Notes: generated by a model not told the origin, from the letters alone. A DNA stretch of 64,000 nt from Rummeliibacillus stabekisii (GCF_007988965.1 NZ_BJVD01000002.1:310001-374000); one strand, 5' to 3'; positions 35,782-45,146 are shown, numbered from the stretch's first letter. Program-made: numbers and translations.

Positions 35782-37266
35782 CTATTCTGTATCAATTTGT
35801 GCACGTTGCAGCTTACCACTGTAATCAATGTAGACACTCTTCCATTCGGTATACACATCTAATGCAGCTACACCAGAATCTCTATGGCCATTGCCCGTTC
35901 CCTTCGTGCCACCGAAAGGCAGATGGATTTCAGCCCCTGTCGTCCCTGCATTGACATAGACAATACCAGTATCCAAGTCGCGCTGAGCTTTGAATGCACT
36001 GTTGATGTCTTGTGTGAAGATCGAGCTAGACAATCCATACTGAACACTATTATTTACTTGGATTGCTTCTTCTAAATCAGTTACGGCAATTAGCGAAACA
36101 ACAGGACCAAAAATTTCTTCCTGTGCAATGCGGGCATCCGGTGCAACATCAGTGAAAAGAGTCGGCGCATAATAATGTCCTTGGCTATAAGGTTGTTCTG
36201 TTAAAATATGTCCTCCGGCAAGCAACCTCGCTCCTTCTTTCTGTCCTTCTTCCACATAATAATGAATTTTTTCCAGAGCTTTTTGATTGATGACAGGGCC
36301 AACTTTGACCGATTCATCTAATCCATCCCCGATTGACAGCTGTTTCATCGCCTCAAGCAAACGCTGCTCTAATTCTTCCTTTACATCTTTATGCACAATA
36401 ACACGGCTACATGCGGTGCAACGTTGCCCTGCTGTTCCAAATGCACTCCACAAAATCCCATCTACCGCTAGATCTAAATCAGCATCAGCCATGACAATGA
36501 CCGCATTTTTCCCACCCATTTCAAGGGATACCTTTTTTAGATGCTGTCCGCCAAGACTAGCGACTTTCCTGCCTGTTTCTGTGGACCCTGTGAACGAGAT
36601 GACTTTGACATCTGGATGTTCAATCAGCGCCGTTCCTACTTCGCCGCCAGAACCGAAAACAATATTGGCGACACCTTTTGGTAGGCCTACCTCATCAAAG
36701 ATTTTGGCCATTTCATAGGCCATCATTGGTGTTTCAGTTGCTGGCTTCCATACAAATGTATTGCCTGCCACGATTGCAGGGAAGCTCTTCCACGTCGCAA
36801 TGGCTACAGGGAAATTCCAAGGTGTGATTAAGCCGACAACACCAATTGGTGCTCGAACGCTCATGGCGAATTTATTCGAAAGTTCAGATGGGGTAGTTTC
36901 ACCGAATAATCTTCTGCCTTCTCCAGCCATATAGAAAGCCATATCAATGCCTTCTTGTACTTCGCCTCGTCCCTCTTCAATCACTTTTCCCATTTCTTTG
37001 GTGAGGACAGTCGCGAGGTGTTCTTTCTTTTCCTGCATTTTCATGCCGATTGCATATAAATATTGCGCTCGTTTCGGTGCAGGCACTAAAGCCCATTCTT
37101 GCTGCGCCTGCTTTGCTTGCGCCACTGCTTCATTGACGATTGCTTCTGTGGCGAGTGGTACCTCAGCCAATACTTCTCCATTAGCTGGGTTTAACACACT
37201 TGTCCATTTTTCTTCCTCTGTTGCTAGAAATCTTCCTCCGATATAATGCTCTAATTGAATACTCAT
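35782..37266 (-). CDS. Aldehyde dehydrogenase, probable aminoadipate-semialdehyde dehydrogenase
   Basis: 494 residues. NAD(P)+ aldehyde dehydrogenase: TPWNFPVAIATWK, FTGSTETGRKVA, ELGG-type LEMGGKNAVIV, catalytic Cys in GQRCTACSR, EEIFGPVV. The C-terminal NAGTTGAEIHLPFGGTKGTGNGHRDSG resembles the ALDH7/AmaB group that oxidises 2-aminoadipate 6-semialdehyde. Coupled to the lysine dehydrogenase gene, giving lysine to 2-aminoadipate. The first two codons are both ATG; GGGGG suits the second (37266). Substrate inferred from context. Confidence 0.85.
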   Translation of the reverse strand: MSIQLEHYIGGRFLATEEEKWTSVLNPANGEVLAEVPLATEAIVNEAVAQAKQAQQEWALVPAPKRAQYLYAIGMKMQEKKEHLATVLTKEMGKVIEEGRGEVQEGIDMAFYMAGEGRRLFGETTPSELSNKFAMSVRAPIGVVGLITPWNFPVAIATWKSFPAIVAGNTFVWKPATETPMMAYEMAKIFDEVGLPKGVANIVFGSGGEVGTALIEHPDVKVISFTGSTETGRKVASLGGQHLKKVSLEMGGKNAVIVMADADLDLAVDGILWSAFGTAGQRCTACSRVIVHKDVKEELEQRLLEAMKQLSIGDGLDESVKVGPVINQKALEKIHYYVEEGQKEGARLLAGGHILTEQPYSQGHYYAPTLFTDVAPDARIAQEEIFGPVVSLIAVTDLEEAIQVNNSVQYGLSSSIFTQDINSAFKAQRDLDTGIVYVNAGTTGAEIHLPFGGTKGTGNGHRDSGVAALDVYTEWKSVYIDYSGKLQRAQIDTE

Positions 37267-37439
37267 CATTATTCCCCCTTGTTGTATGATCGATCTGCAA
37301 CCCTCTTGCTCTACTATTCTACATAAGAAGAGGAAATCCTTTGTATAATGTTTTTATTATTCAAAATATTATATTGCGGAACTTTTTTATTCTCTCATAC
37401 GTAACTTGTTATAGATTATACGATTCGGAGGGTTTGATT

Positions 37440-38234
37440 ATGAATAACCATGAAATTGATTACAAATTATATGGCGATGATATGCAATTTGTTGAAGTGG
37501 AATTAGATCCAAATGAAACAGTGGTGGCTGAAGCAGGCGCACTTATGATGATGGAAGACGGCATTCGGATGGAAACTGTTTTTGGTGATGGTTCAAGTAG
37601 AGGTGGCGGCGGCTTAATGGGCAAATTGATGGGTGCCGGCAAACGCTTGATTACTGGAGAAAGCTTATTTATCACGACCTTCACAAATGAAGATATGGGA
37701 AAACGCCATGTTTCATTTGCTGCTCCTTATCCCGGCAAAATTATACCAATGGATTTAAGCATTTACGATGGCAAAATCATCTGCCAAAAAGATGCATTCT
37801 TAGCTGCTGCAAAAGGTGTGTCCATTGGTGTAGAATTTCAACGCAAACTAGGCACAGGCTTCTTTGGGGGCGAGGGTTTTATCATGCAAAAGCTAGAAGG
37901 CGATGGGATGGCATTTGTCCATGCCGGCGGAACGATTATCCGCAAAGATCTTCAAGCTGGTGAAAGACTACGAGTAGATACAGGATGCTTGGTTGCGATG
38001 ACAAGCAACGTTGATTATAGCATTGAAGCTGTAGGCGGCGTTAAAACAGCTCTGTTTGGCGGAGAAGGTTTATTCTTTGCAACACTGCAAGGACCTGGCA
38101 CTGTTTGGATTCAATCATTACCATTTAGCCGCTTAGCAAGTCGTGTATTTGCTGCTGCTCCTCAAACAGTCGGGGGTTCACAGGTTGGTGAACGCGGCAT
38201 CGGCGGCGTATTTAACTTGTTTAGTGATGACTAG
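37440..38234 (+). CDS. AIM24/TIGR00266 family protein
   Basis: 264 residues. The ATG at 37440 is chosen because CGGAGGG is 7 nt upstream. Beta-rich protein with the AIM24 pattern: [54 protein letters not shown] (about 38-68), [25 protein letters not shown], then a closing [16 protein letters not shown]. In eukaryotes AIM24 is mitochondrial; in bacteria the role is unknown. Ends in [11 protein letters not shown]. Single gene. Confidence 0.87.
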   Translation: MNNHEIDYKLYGDDMQFVEVELDPNETVVAEAGALMMMEDGIRMETVFGDGSSRGGGGLMGKLMGAGKRLITGESLFITTFTNEDMGKRHVSFAAPYPGKIIPMDLSIYDGKIICQKDAFLAAAKGVSIGVEFQRKLGTGFFGGEGFIMQKLEGDGMAFVHAGGTIIRKDLQAGERLRVDTGCLVAMTSNVDYSIEAVGGVKTALFGGEGLFFATLQGPGTVWIQSLPFSRLASRVFAAAPQTVGGSQVGERGIGGVFNLFSDD

Positions 38235-38272
38235 CTCTCTGTTTTACGCCGGTTAAGTTATAAACGAACCAT

Positions 38273-38320
38273 AACTCTTTTTATTCCATCTTTTTTAGAG
38301 GGAATAAAAAGAGTTTTTTC
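38273..38320 (+). terminator. Intrinsic terminator
   Basis: A 15-bp stem AACTCTTTTTATTCC/GGAATAAAAAGAGTT (38273-38287 with 38301-38315) and a T run. Ends the AIM24-family transcript. Confidence 0.88.
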
Positions 38321-38418
38321 TTGTCCTCCCGCTCGATATTTTCTCAACTCTATGAATGCATTAATGCCTAAATGGGCACTCTGACAATAGAGAAAATCGG
38401 CCAGAGAGGAAGATCGCA

Positions 38419-38541
38419 ATGAATGATAAAAAAGAGTCAGAAACAAGCCTTATTGGAACTTTCTTTTTTGTATTAGCCGTTGGATCTTTTATTGTGGCAG
38501 GATGGACTTTTTGCCTGAACTTTTACTTAGATCAATTTTGA
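38419..38541 (+). CDS. Tiny single-TM protein, cytochrome c oxidase subunit IIa-like
   Basis: 40 residues from an ATG with AGAGGAAG 7-8 nt upstream. The sequence runs from a short charged head through TSLIGTFFFVLAVGSFIVAGW into a single hydrophobic helix, ending in FYLDQF. The S-L-x-G-T-F-x-x-V-x-x-x-G-x-F-I-V-x-x-W pattern is that of the IIa subunit of ba3-type cytochrome oxidases, usually encoded before subunits II and I. Neither of those is nearby, so this is an orphan or a look-alike. A strong terminator follows. Confidence 0.5.
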   Translation: MNDKKESETSLIGTFFFVLAVGSFIVAGWTFCLNFYLDQF

Positions 38542-38555
38542 TGTTTCCTATATAT

Positions 38556-38605
38556 AAAAAGGATAGATGAACAGCATGGTTATAGCTGATTCATCTATCC
38601 TTTTT
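38556..38605 (+). terminator. Intrinsic terminator
   Basis: A 15-bp perfect stem AAAAAGGATAGATGA/TCATCTATCCTTTTT (38556-38570 with 38591-38605) with a CAGC/GCTG inner hairpin. The core stem is repeated in the terminator at 55809. Confidence 0.92.
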
Positions 38606-38653
38606 GTTGCCTTAAAAGTTGGACAACTGTAGTTATGTAGTTATTTTATTTAA

Positions 38654-39112
38654 TCACTCTCTACCACATAACGTTTCCCATTCTTTCCAGGGCATAATCT
38701 CTAATTCCGGTTTTGGCTGGTCATCTAGCATAGCAATAAATTCAATTGAGTGACCATCTGGGTCTTCAAAGTAGATAGATACAGCTGGCATAAAAGGAAA
38801 TACTAATAAATTATCAGCACTCTCTCCAAAAAAGTTTGTTGTCTCAATGTTCAAAGAGGACAAATAATCTTTCGCTGAAGAAATATCATTTAAATCTACT
38901 CTGAAAGCAAAATGCTGTCTTTGAACTAAGGAACTCGGATAGTTCTCTCGTATACCTAGCATAGCCTCTCCAGGTTGTCCCACCCAATAAAACTTTAGTT
39001 TTCGTTCCGCATCTTCATATAATGGAATAATATTTAGCAGCTTCTCGTAAAACTCTGCAGATTTTTTATAATCACTGACATTTATATGTGTTTCAAAAAT
39101 ACCTTTTATCAT
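38654..39112 (-). CDS. VOC (glyoxalase/bleomycin-resistance) superfamily protein
   Basis: 152 residues. Two beta-alpha-beta-beta-beta halves: ETHINVSDYKKSAEFYEKLLNIIP at the start with a metal-binding His near residue 9, and the SIYFEDPDGHSIEFIAM segment with the second His and Glu of the VOC metal site (HFAFRVDLNDI gives another). Metalloenzymes of this group act on aldehydes, dioxygenase substrates or antibiotics; the substrate is not readable. GGGGAGC precedes the ATG. Confidence 0.85.
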   Translation of the reverse strand: MIKGIFETHINVSDYKKSAEFYEKLLNIIPLYEDAERKLKFYWVGQPGEAMLGIRENYPSSLVQRQHFAFRVDLNDISSAKDYLSSLNIETTNFFGESADNLLVFPFMPAVSIYFEDPDGHSIEFIAMLDDQPKPELEIMPWKEWETLCGRE

Positions 39113-39329
39113 GAATATGCTCCCCTTATTCCCTTGTGTGAAATTTTTGATAATTAATTTTAATGTTAATTTTAGTTTTCACTTTTATACTAATCAACTA
39201 ATCTGTCCTATTTAGCTTTAATTCCCCCATCACTTTTTTCTTACTAGGCTTTCAGCTCATGCAATCCAGCAAGGGTTTACTAAAAAGCAAAGGATATTTA
39301 TCAATTTTCAGTAAAAACTGCAAACAAAA
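39113..39329. other. Intergenic region, nothing identified
   Basis: About 220 AT-rich bases upstream of the VOC gene and downstream of nrdB. I see only the nrdB terminator at its right end. Confidence 0.3.
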
Positions 39330-39357
39330 AGTACATCACTTTTGTAAGTGATGTACT
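39325..39357 (-). terminator. Intrinsic terminator of the nrdAB operon
   Basis: An 11-bp stem AGTACATCACT/AGTGATGTACT (39330-39340 with 39347-39357) followed, on the minus strand, by TTTTTG. Confidence 0.88.
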
Positions 39358-39382
39358 CGTTTGGTATTTATAAAGTTATTTA

Positions 39383-40423
39383 TTAAAGTTCATCAAAGCC
39401 ATTGTCTTGGACATTAACTTTTGTATATTGACGTGAACGTTGTTCAAAGAAATCTGTCTTGCCAAGATCTACATCCTCATAAGCTTTAATCCATTTCATT
39501 GGGTTTTTGCGGTAACCTTCAAATGGACGTTCATAGCCTAATTGGTTGCAGCGGACATTAGTATAGAAGTACACGTAATCTTCCACATCTTCTACCTCTA
39601 GCCCTTCGATCTTGTCACCGATAATTTCGTGTGCCCATTCAATTTCTAACTGCGCTGCTTCTTTAAAGATCGCTTGCACATGTTTTTCACGCTCTGGTGT
39701 GTTGTACTCAGGGTATTCTTCCAACAATTCTTTATAAATCTTTACAAAGAGATCGACATGAAGCTGTTCATCACGATTAATATAATTGATCATTGTACTT
39801 GTTGCTACCATTTTTTGGTTTCGCGCAAGATGATAGAAGAACGAGAATCCTGAATAGAAGAACAGGCCTTCTAAAATCACATCATAAACAACGGAATCAA
39901 GCATATTTTCGATAGTTGGCTCCTCAGAAAATTGGCGATAGCCTTTAATCACGAAGTCATTACGTTTCTCTAAGATTGGCTCAGTGCGCCAAAAGTCGAA
40001 AATGCGATCTTGTTCATCTTTTGATACAAGGCTAGAAAGAATATAAGAGTATGAATGATTATGGATGACTTCTTGCTGTGCCAGAATAATCATCAAGGCG
40101 TTAAGGCTTGAATCTGTTAAATAATCAGCTACTTTGCCGGCATAATCTGTTTGGATACTATCCAGTAATGCTAGCAAACCGATAATTTTTTTGAATGATT
40201 CTTGTTCATCTGCTGTTAGTTGAGAAAATTGTTTGATGTCATTGCTCATATTAATTTCAAATGGCGTCCAGAAATTACCGAGCATTTTTTTGTATTTAGG
40301 ATAAGCCCAGCTAAAGCGTACATCATCCCAATTCAAAATGTTAGATGAACGGCCGTTGACAATTTTCGTCGAACGATTGGGTGCTTCTTTGTCCATAAGT
40401 ACTCGTTTATTGACTGTTGTCAT
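39383..40423 (-). CDS. nrdB: Ribonucleotide reductase, small (radical) subunit, class I
   Basis: 346 residues. Diiron protein that generates the tyrosyl radical for class I ribonucleotide reductase. Metal ligands and Tyr are visible: Asp88 in LLDSIQ, Glu118 and His121 with Tyr125 in QEVIHNHSY, Glu185 in LEGLFF, and Glu219/His222 in RDEQLHVD. The C-terminus (QDNGFDEL) binds the large subunit. Sequence around the Tyr (EVIHNHSYSYI) is closer to NrdB (class Ia) than to NrdF. Eighteen nt after nrdA. Confidence 0.93.
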   Translation of the reverse strand: MTTVNKRVLMDKEAPNRSTKIVNGRSSNILNWDDVRFSWAYPKYKKMLGNFWTPFEINMSNDIKQFSQLTADEQESFKKIIGLLALLDSIQTDYAGKVADYLTDSSLNALMIILAQQEVIHNHSYSYILSSLVSKDEQDRIFDFWRTEPILEKRNDFVIKGYRQFSEEPTIENMLDSVVYDVILEGLFFYSGFSFFYHLARNQKMVATSTMINYINRDEQLHVDLFVKIYKELLEEYPEYNTPEREKHVQAIFKEAAQLEIEWAHEIIGDKIEGLEVEDVEDYVYFYTNVRCNQLGYERPFEGYRKNPMKWIKAYEDVDLGKTDFFEQRSRQYTKVNVQDNGFDEL

Positions 40424-40441
40424 ATTAAATCCCTCTCCTTT

Positions 40442-42667
40442 TTAGCTTTCACAAGACTCACATTCTAATAATTCAACTGAAGTAGAACGTACATAATAAG
40501 TTGTTTTAATGCCGCTATTCCATGCATTTAAATGAAGAGCCAGCAATTCTTTCGCTTTGACGGTATTTTGTACATATAAATTTAAGGATATACCTTGGTC
40601 AATATGACGAGAGCGCGCTGCATTTTGTTTAATCGTCCAGTTTTGATCGATAAAGTAAGCAGATTTATAGTACCAAGTTGTTTTTTCATTCAAATCTGGT
40701 ACTGTAACTGGGATTTTATAATCTTTTTTCTCTTCAGAATAGCTCTTCTGGAACACTGGGTCGATACTTGCTGTACTGCCGGCAATAATAGAAGTCGTTG
40801 AGTTAGGAGCGACCGCCATTACATAGCCGTTGCGCATTCCTTGTTCTGCAACTTGTTGACGCAATAGTTCCCATTTTTCTTTGCCGTCATAGCCATGGTT
40901 TGTGAAGTATTCACCTGTTTGCCAATCTGAGCCTTCAAATAGTGGGTAGGATCCTTTTTCTTTCGCTAGCTCAGAAGATGCTTTAATAGTTAAGTAAGCG
41001 ATTTGATCATATAGCTCGTCCGCGTAAGTAACTGCTTCATCTGATTCCCATGTGATGCCTTTTAATGCAAGCAAGTGGTGCCATCCGAATGTACCAAGAC
41101 CAATACCGCGATAGCGTGAATTTGTGATTTCAGCTTGTTTAACAGGGATATTATTCAACTCAATTACATTATCAAGCATACGCACTTGAATACCGATTAA
41201 ACGTTCTAGCACATTCGCCGGTACTGCTCTACCAAGATTGATAGATGATAAATTACACACAACAAAATCACCAGGTTTACGGCGAGTGACAATTAAGTCA
41301 TCTTCCACTGTAATAGTTTCAAACTCAGTTGCACTCATGTTTTGTGCAATTTCAGTACATAGATTACTTGAATAGATCATACCTGTATGTTTGTTTGCAT
41401 TCATGCGGTTTACTTCATCTCTGTAGAACATGAATGGGACGCCAGTTTCAAGCTGTGAACGCATAATCCGTTTCATGATATCAATAGCAGGTACGACTTC
41501 AGAAGATAATTCAGGGTTTTCTACGCAAGCTAAATATTTATCTCTGAATGAGCCTTGTCCTCTTGTTTCATCATAGTAGTCCTCTAAGTTGAAGCCCATA
41601 ACTGTACGTACTTCATGCGGATCAAATAAATGCCATTCTTCACGATTTTCTACTGCTTCCATGAAAATATCTGGGAGACAAACACCTGTAAAGATATCAT
41701 GTGCGCGCATACGCTCATCACCATTGTTCAATTTCAAATCAAGGAATGGGAAAATATCTTTATGCCAAACATCTAAGTAAACTGCAATTGCCCCTTGGCG
41801 TTGACCCAACTGATCAACTGATACAGCTGTGTTGTTTAGTTGTTTAATCCATGGAATCACACCGCTTGATGCGCCTTTAAACCCACGAATAGATGAACCA
41901 CGGCTACGCACTTTACCCATATAAACGCCGATGCCACCACCAAACTTAGATAATGTCGCAACATCTGTGTTGGAATCGTAAATGCCCTGTAAACTGTCAT
42001 CTACTGTGTCAATAAAGCAGCTAGAAAGCTGACCATGCGTTTTCCCAGCATTCGCAAGGGTCGGAGTAGCTGTTGTCATATAAAGATTGCTCATTGCCCA
42101 ATAAGCTTCTTTTACTTTATCTAGTCGATTATCACTTTCGTTTTGCATCAATGTCATTGCAATGACCATCCAACGCTCTTGTGGTAATTCGATTGGCGTA
42201 TTGTCGTGTTCACGAGTCACATAGCGGTCCATCAATGTTTTGAGGCCGATATATGTAAATAACTTATCGCGCTCCGGTTCCATCGCTGCCGCTAGCTGTT
42301 GTAATTCTTCAGGTGTATATGCTTCAGCTAGTGCCGGATCATATAACCCTTTTTCTACTAATTCTTGGACCTGTTTTGGAAAAGCTTGATAGACCTCTGT
42401 AGGTTGAACATGGCGAAGTGCTGCATATTCTTCGTAAATTTCTGCTAGCAACAACCGTGCTGCGACAAATGTCCAATAAGGTTCTAATTCATCTAACAGG
42501 CTTAATGCTTCAAGCGCTAAAGCACGTGTCCACTCAACAAGCGTATATTCCGGATGCTTATCTTCTAAACGTTCATGCTTCCGTCTAAGCAGCTCTAAAT
42601 CCTCTTTACCAAACTCTTCTTCTAGTTGCTGCATTACTTTTTCTTTTTCATCCAAACGAATTAGCAT
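40442..42667 (-). CDS. nrdA: Ribonucleotide reductase, large subunit, class I
   Basis: 741 residues. Reduces ribonucleoside diphosphates. Active-site Cys217 (SSCFID), Cys437 and Glu439 (NLCTEI) and Cys471 (VVCNLSS) are present, and the C-terminus ends CESCES, the mobile redox Cys pair. No typical N-terminal ATP-cone motif is seen. In an operon with nrdB. No nrdI or nrdH is adjacent, which argues against class Ib. AAGGAG precedes the ATG. The leader is described separately. Confidence 0.93.
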   Translation of the reverse strand: MLIRLDEKEKVMQQLEEEFGKEDLELLRRKHERLEDKHPEYTLVEWTRALALEALSLLDELEPYWTFVAARLLLAEIYEEYAALRHVQPTEVYQAFPKQVQELVEKGLYDPALAEAYTPEELQQLAAAMEPERDKLFTYIGLKTLMDRYVTREHDNTPIELPQERWMVIAMTLMQNESDNRLDKVKEAYWAMSNLYMTTATPTLANAGKTHGQLSSCFIDTVDDSLQGIYDSNTDVATLSKFGGGIGVYMGKVRSRGSSIRGFKGASSGVIPWIKQLNNTAVSVDQLGQRQGAIAVYLDVWHKDIFPFLDLKLNNGDERMRAHDIFTGVCLPDIFMEAVENREEWHLFDPHEVRTVMGFNLEDYYDETRGQGSFRDKYLACVENPELSSEVVPAIDIMKRIMRSQLETGVPFMFYRDEVNRMNANKHTGMIYSSNLCTEIAQNMSATEFETITVEDDLIVTRRKPGDFVVCNLSSINLGRAVPANVLERLIGIQVRMLDNVIELNNIPVKQAEITNSRYRGIGLGTFGWHHLLALKGITWESDEAVTYADELYDQIAYLTIKASSELAKEKGSYPLFEGSDWQTGEYFTNHGYDGKEKWELLRQQVAEQGMRNGYVMAVAPNSTTSIIAGSTASIDPVFQKSYSEEKKDYKIPVTVPDLNEKTTWYYKSAYFIDQNWTIKQNAARSRHIDQGISLNLYVQNTVKAKELLALHLNAWNSGIKTTYYVRSTSVELLECESCES

Positions 42668-42726
42668 ATTTTTGTCTCCTTTTTACAAAATCTATCCCAA
42701 AAGATAATCGTTTTGGCTCTTTCGTT

Positions 42727-42765
42727 AAAAAAGCGATTGTTTTAACCCAATGGCTGAACAATCGC
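42727..42765 (-). terminator. Terminator-like hairpin inside the nrdA leader
   Basis: On the minus strand: GCGATTGTT, 15-nt loop, AACAATCGC, then TTTTTT. It stands about 60 nt before the nrdA start codon and downstream of the likely promoter, so it could terminate transcription prematurely. Confidence 0.7.
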
Positions 42766-42967
42766 AAGGCTTATAAGGGAATAAATTTATTGATTCCGAA
42801 GCCTACGAAATGAGACACAAAACGACATAATCTAGGTTGTATAATTAGTGCTGAAAAGCTACATCTTGTGTCTACAGAAAGAAAATTCACCTGTTGTTTA
42901 TGTGCAATTTCCCCATTGCGGCTAGCTTTAACCGTCTAACTGCAGAAAAGATAAAAATGTGGCTTTC

Positions 42968-43035
42968 ATACTATATATTGTGTTATATCACCAACACAAT
43001 AAAGATATATTGTGTTTTTACTGTTTTTTATTATA
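42968..43035 (-). promoter_or_regulatory. nrdAB promoter with two NrdR-like boxes
   Basis: Read on the minus strand, an extended -10 TGCTATAAT (core 43030-43035) is followed by ACACAATATATCTTTA (43000-43015) and ACACAATATATAGTAT (42968-42983). The second box matches the NrdR consensus ACACWATATATWGTGT at 15 of 16 positions, the first at 12. The two are 32 bp apart, three helical turns, as in known paired NrdR sites. NrdR, an ATP/dATP-sensing repressor, probably controls this operon. Confidence 0.75.
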
Positions 43036-43091
43036 GCACAAGACAAGTTTATTTGGCACTCTTTCACTTAAATAATATATTTCACACAATT

Positions 43092-43118
43092 AAAAAAAGA
43101 TGTCGAAAACCGACATCT
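43092..43118 (-). terminator. Intrinsic terminator of uppP
   Basis: Stem AGATGTCG/CGACATCT (43098-43105 with 43111-43118), 5-nt loop, then seven Ts on the minus strand. Confidence 0.88.
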
Positions 43119-43124
43119 CTTTTT

Positions 43125-43952
43125 CTACATATATACGATAATTGCAAGTATAATCGCTAGAATAATACGATAGATGGCAAACGGCACTAATTTCACTTTC
43201 GAAATAAGCTTCAAGAAAAACTTAATAGAAATAAGAGCGAACACAAATGCGCTGATAAATCCAACGATATAGAAATTCATGTCGCCGAAATTAATTTCAT
43301 CCCAATGTTTCAGCAGGGATACAAGACTGGCACCCGCCATAATAGGAACCGCCATAATAAACGTAAAGTCGGATGCCGTACGATGGTCTAGCCCTAGCAT
43401 AACACCGCCAGAAATCGTTGCGCCTGACCGAGAAAAACCTGGCCATAGGGATAAACATTGAATAAGCCCCACTTTAAATGCTTGCCCATATGATAAATCA
43501 TCAAGCGAGTGCACTTTTGGTCTTTTTGGTCCCCATTTATCCGCGGCAATCATAAATAACGCTCCGAAAAACAGACTGAAAATAACAGTTTTAATCCCAA
43601 ATAAGTGCTTGTCAATAAAGTCTTCGAACAGAACACCTAATATACCAGCAGGGATAATACCCACGATGACATGCAACAAATTGAAATGATGATGAGGTCT
43701 TTGTCCCTTGATATGATATAAACCAACAAGACTTAACATCCGCTTCCACATCACCACAACGACTGCTAGGATAGAACCCAGCTGAATCACAATTTTGAAT
43801 GTATTGGCCGATGACTCGCCAAGAAACTCTTGCGTTTTCAACCACATATCATCGACGATAATCATATGGCCAGTAGAAGATACAGGGGCGAATTCAGTCA
43901 TGCCTTCCACAAAACCTAAAATGATGGATTTTATTAATTCAATTATTTCCAT
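43125..43952 (-). CDS. uppP: Undecaprenyl-diphosphatase UppP (BacA)
   Basis: 275 residues, about eight membrane helices. Dephosphorylates undecaprenyl pyrophosphate for cell-wall lipid recycling, giving bacitracin resistance. The two signature segments are present: GFVEGMTEFAPVSSTGHMII near the N-terminus and LIQCLSLWPGFSRSGATISGGVMLGL (about 165-190). AAGGAG precedes the ATG. Monocistronic, ahead of nrdAB on the same strand but separated by its own terminator. Confidence 0.95.
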   Translation of the reverse strand: MEIIELIKSIILGFVEGMTEFAPVSSTGHMIIVDDMWLKTQEFLGESSANTFKIVIQLGSILAVVVVMWKRMLSLVGLYHIKGQRPHHHFNLLHVIVGIIPAGILGVLFEDFIDKHLFGIKTVIFSLFFGALFMIAADKWGPKRPKVHSLDDLSYGQAFKVGLIQCLSLWPGFSRSGATISGGVMLGLDHRTASDFTFIMAVPIMAGASLVSLLKHWDEINFGDMNFYIVGFISAFVFALISIKFFLKLISKVKLVPFAIYRIILAIILAIIVYM

Positions 43953-44051
43953 AATAACTCCTTATCTTTTATTTGATGCTTCATTTGGCTATTGCCAGCA
44001 AAATTAATCATAACACATCGGGAATGGTAGCTATTTTATAATTCCATTACA

Positions 44052-45146
44052 TTAATCCGTCAACTTCACGTCTACAATCCACATTTCACTCCGGCTATTA
44101 GTTCGAATCGGTGGCCCCCAAAATCCAAAACCAGATGATACGAGATAGTGCGTTGTATTTTTTAATAAATAACCATAGTCCAACTCAAATGTTTTTTTCG
44201 TTATCCACTGATTGGGCCACATCTGCCCGAGATGAGTATGGCCTGAGAGATGGATATCGACACCAAGTTCTGTAGGTGTGCGCAAATCTGATGGCGTATG
44301 GTCCATGACTATCCACGGATATTGCTGATCAACATGCTCAGCTAATTCTTTTAAAGACTTGCGAGTAGTATTCGTCTTATCTTCCCTTCCTGTTAAATAA
44401 AACGCATCGGCTATACATATTGTTTCATCTTGTAAGATGGTTACAGAAGATTTTTTCATTTCTTCTACAAATATAGGAATTTGGCGACCGTAATATTCGT
44501 GATTACCTAAAACTCCATATACACCATATGTAGAAGTTAACTTTTTCATGACCTCATCCATGTGATATGCCTTAAACCAATACGGGTGATCGTCTACAAT
44601 ATCCCCCACTAATAATACGACGTCAGGCTTGGTCTCATTCGACATATTCACAAATTTTTGTAAAAGCTTTTTGTTAGACAAGATGCCTAGATGAAAATCT
44701 GACGCAATGACCATACGAAAATCTTTACCTTTAGGATGATTTTTTTTAACAGCTATCTCTTTTCTCCTAATGACCGGTGAATACGCCATATATGAGCCAA
44801 TTCCTATGATCAATGCGAATATGCCAATAACAGCTACTCCTACCCATAAGACTGTTAGTGAGGGAATGAGCCATAGGGCTAAATCAGCGAGCGGGAACAA
44901 GAGAAGCCCATATTCGACCAACACCATCCAGTAGGCGCTCACCACTTTAGTTAGACGAAACTTTTCATTGAAATTGCTGATGACAATACTATATGCGATA
45001 TAAAGCCAAACAATGGCAAATATAAGGCTAAAATGAGAGTGAAAAACGGTTGATAAAAAGTGGTACACATTCCATCCAAGGTAATAGACAATCAAATTAT
45101 AAATGACAAGCAATAAAAGACCTTTGACTATTTTGCTGACTCCCAT
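44052..45146 (-). CDS. Membrane-bound metallophosphoesterase
   Basis: 364 residues: four membrane helices (to about residue 130) and a calcineurin-like phosphoesterase domain (about 145-360). Metal-binding motifs in order: ASDFHLG, LVGDIVDD, VLGNHEYYG, MDHTPSD and LSGHTHLGQ. The layout matches the YkuE/YaeI-like phosphodiesterases. Substrate unknown (lipid or nucleotide). AAAGGAG precedes the ATG. Confidence 0.88.
   Translation of the reverse strand: MGVSKIVKGLLLLVIYNLIVYYLGWNVYHFLSTVFHSHFSLIFAIVWLYIAYSIVISNFNEKFRLTKVVSAYWMVLVEYGLLLFPLADLALWLIPSLTVLWVGVAVIGIFALIIGIGSYMAYSPVIRRKEIAVKKNHPKGKDFRMVIASDFHLGILSNKKLLQKFVNMSNETKPDVVLLVGDIVDDHPYWFKAYHMDEVMKKLTSTYGVYGVLGNHEYYGRQIPIFVEEMKKSSVTILQDETICIADAFYLTGREDKTNTTRKSLKELAEHVDQQYPWIVMDHTPSDLRTPTELGVDIHLSGHTHLGQMWPNQWITKKTFELDYGYLLKNTTHYLVSSGFGFWGPPIRTNSRSEMWIVDVKLTD

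Noticed and set aside
36287-36718. 143-codon open frame opposite the aldehyde dehydrogenase gene
   Set aside because: Antisense shadow of a well-conserved enzyme; product rich in Ser, Thr and Pro as expected from the complement.
42894-43160. 88-codon plus-strand frame across the nrdA leader
   Set aside because: Overlaps the nrdA promoter and the uppP terminator, has no ribosome site and encodes a low-complexity hydrophobic peptide.
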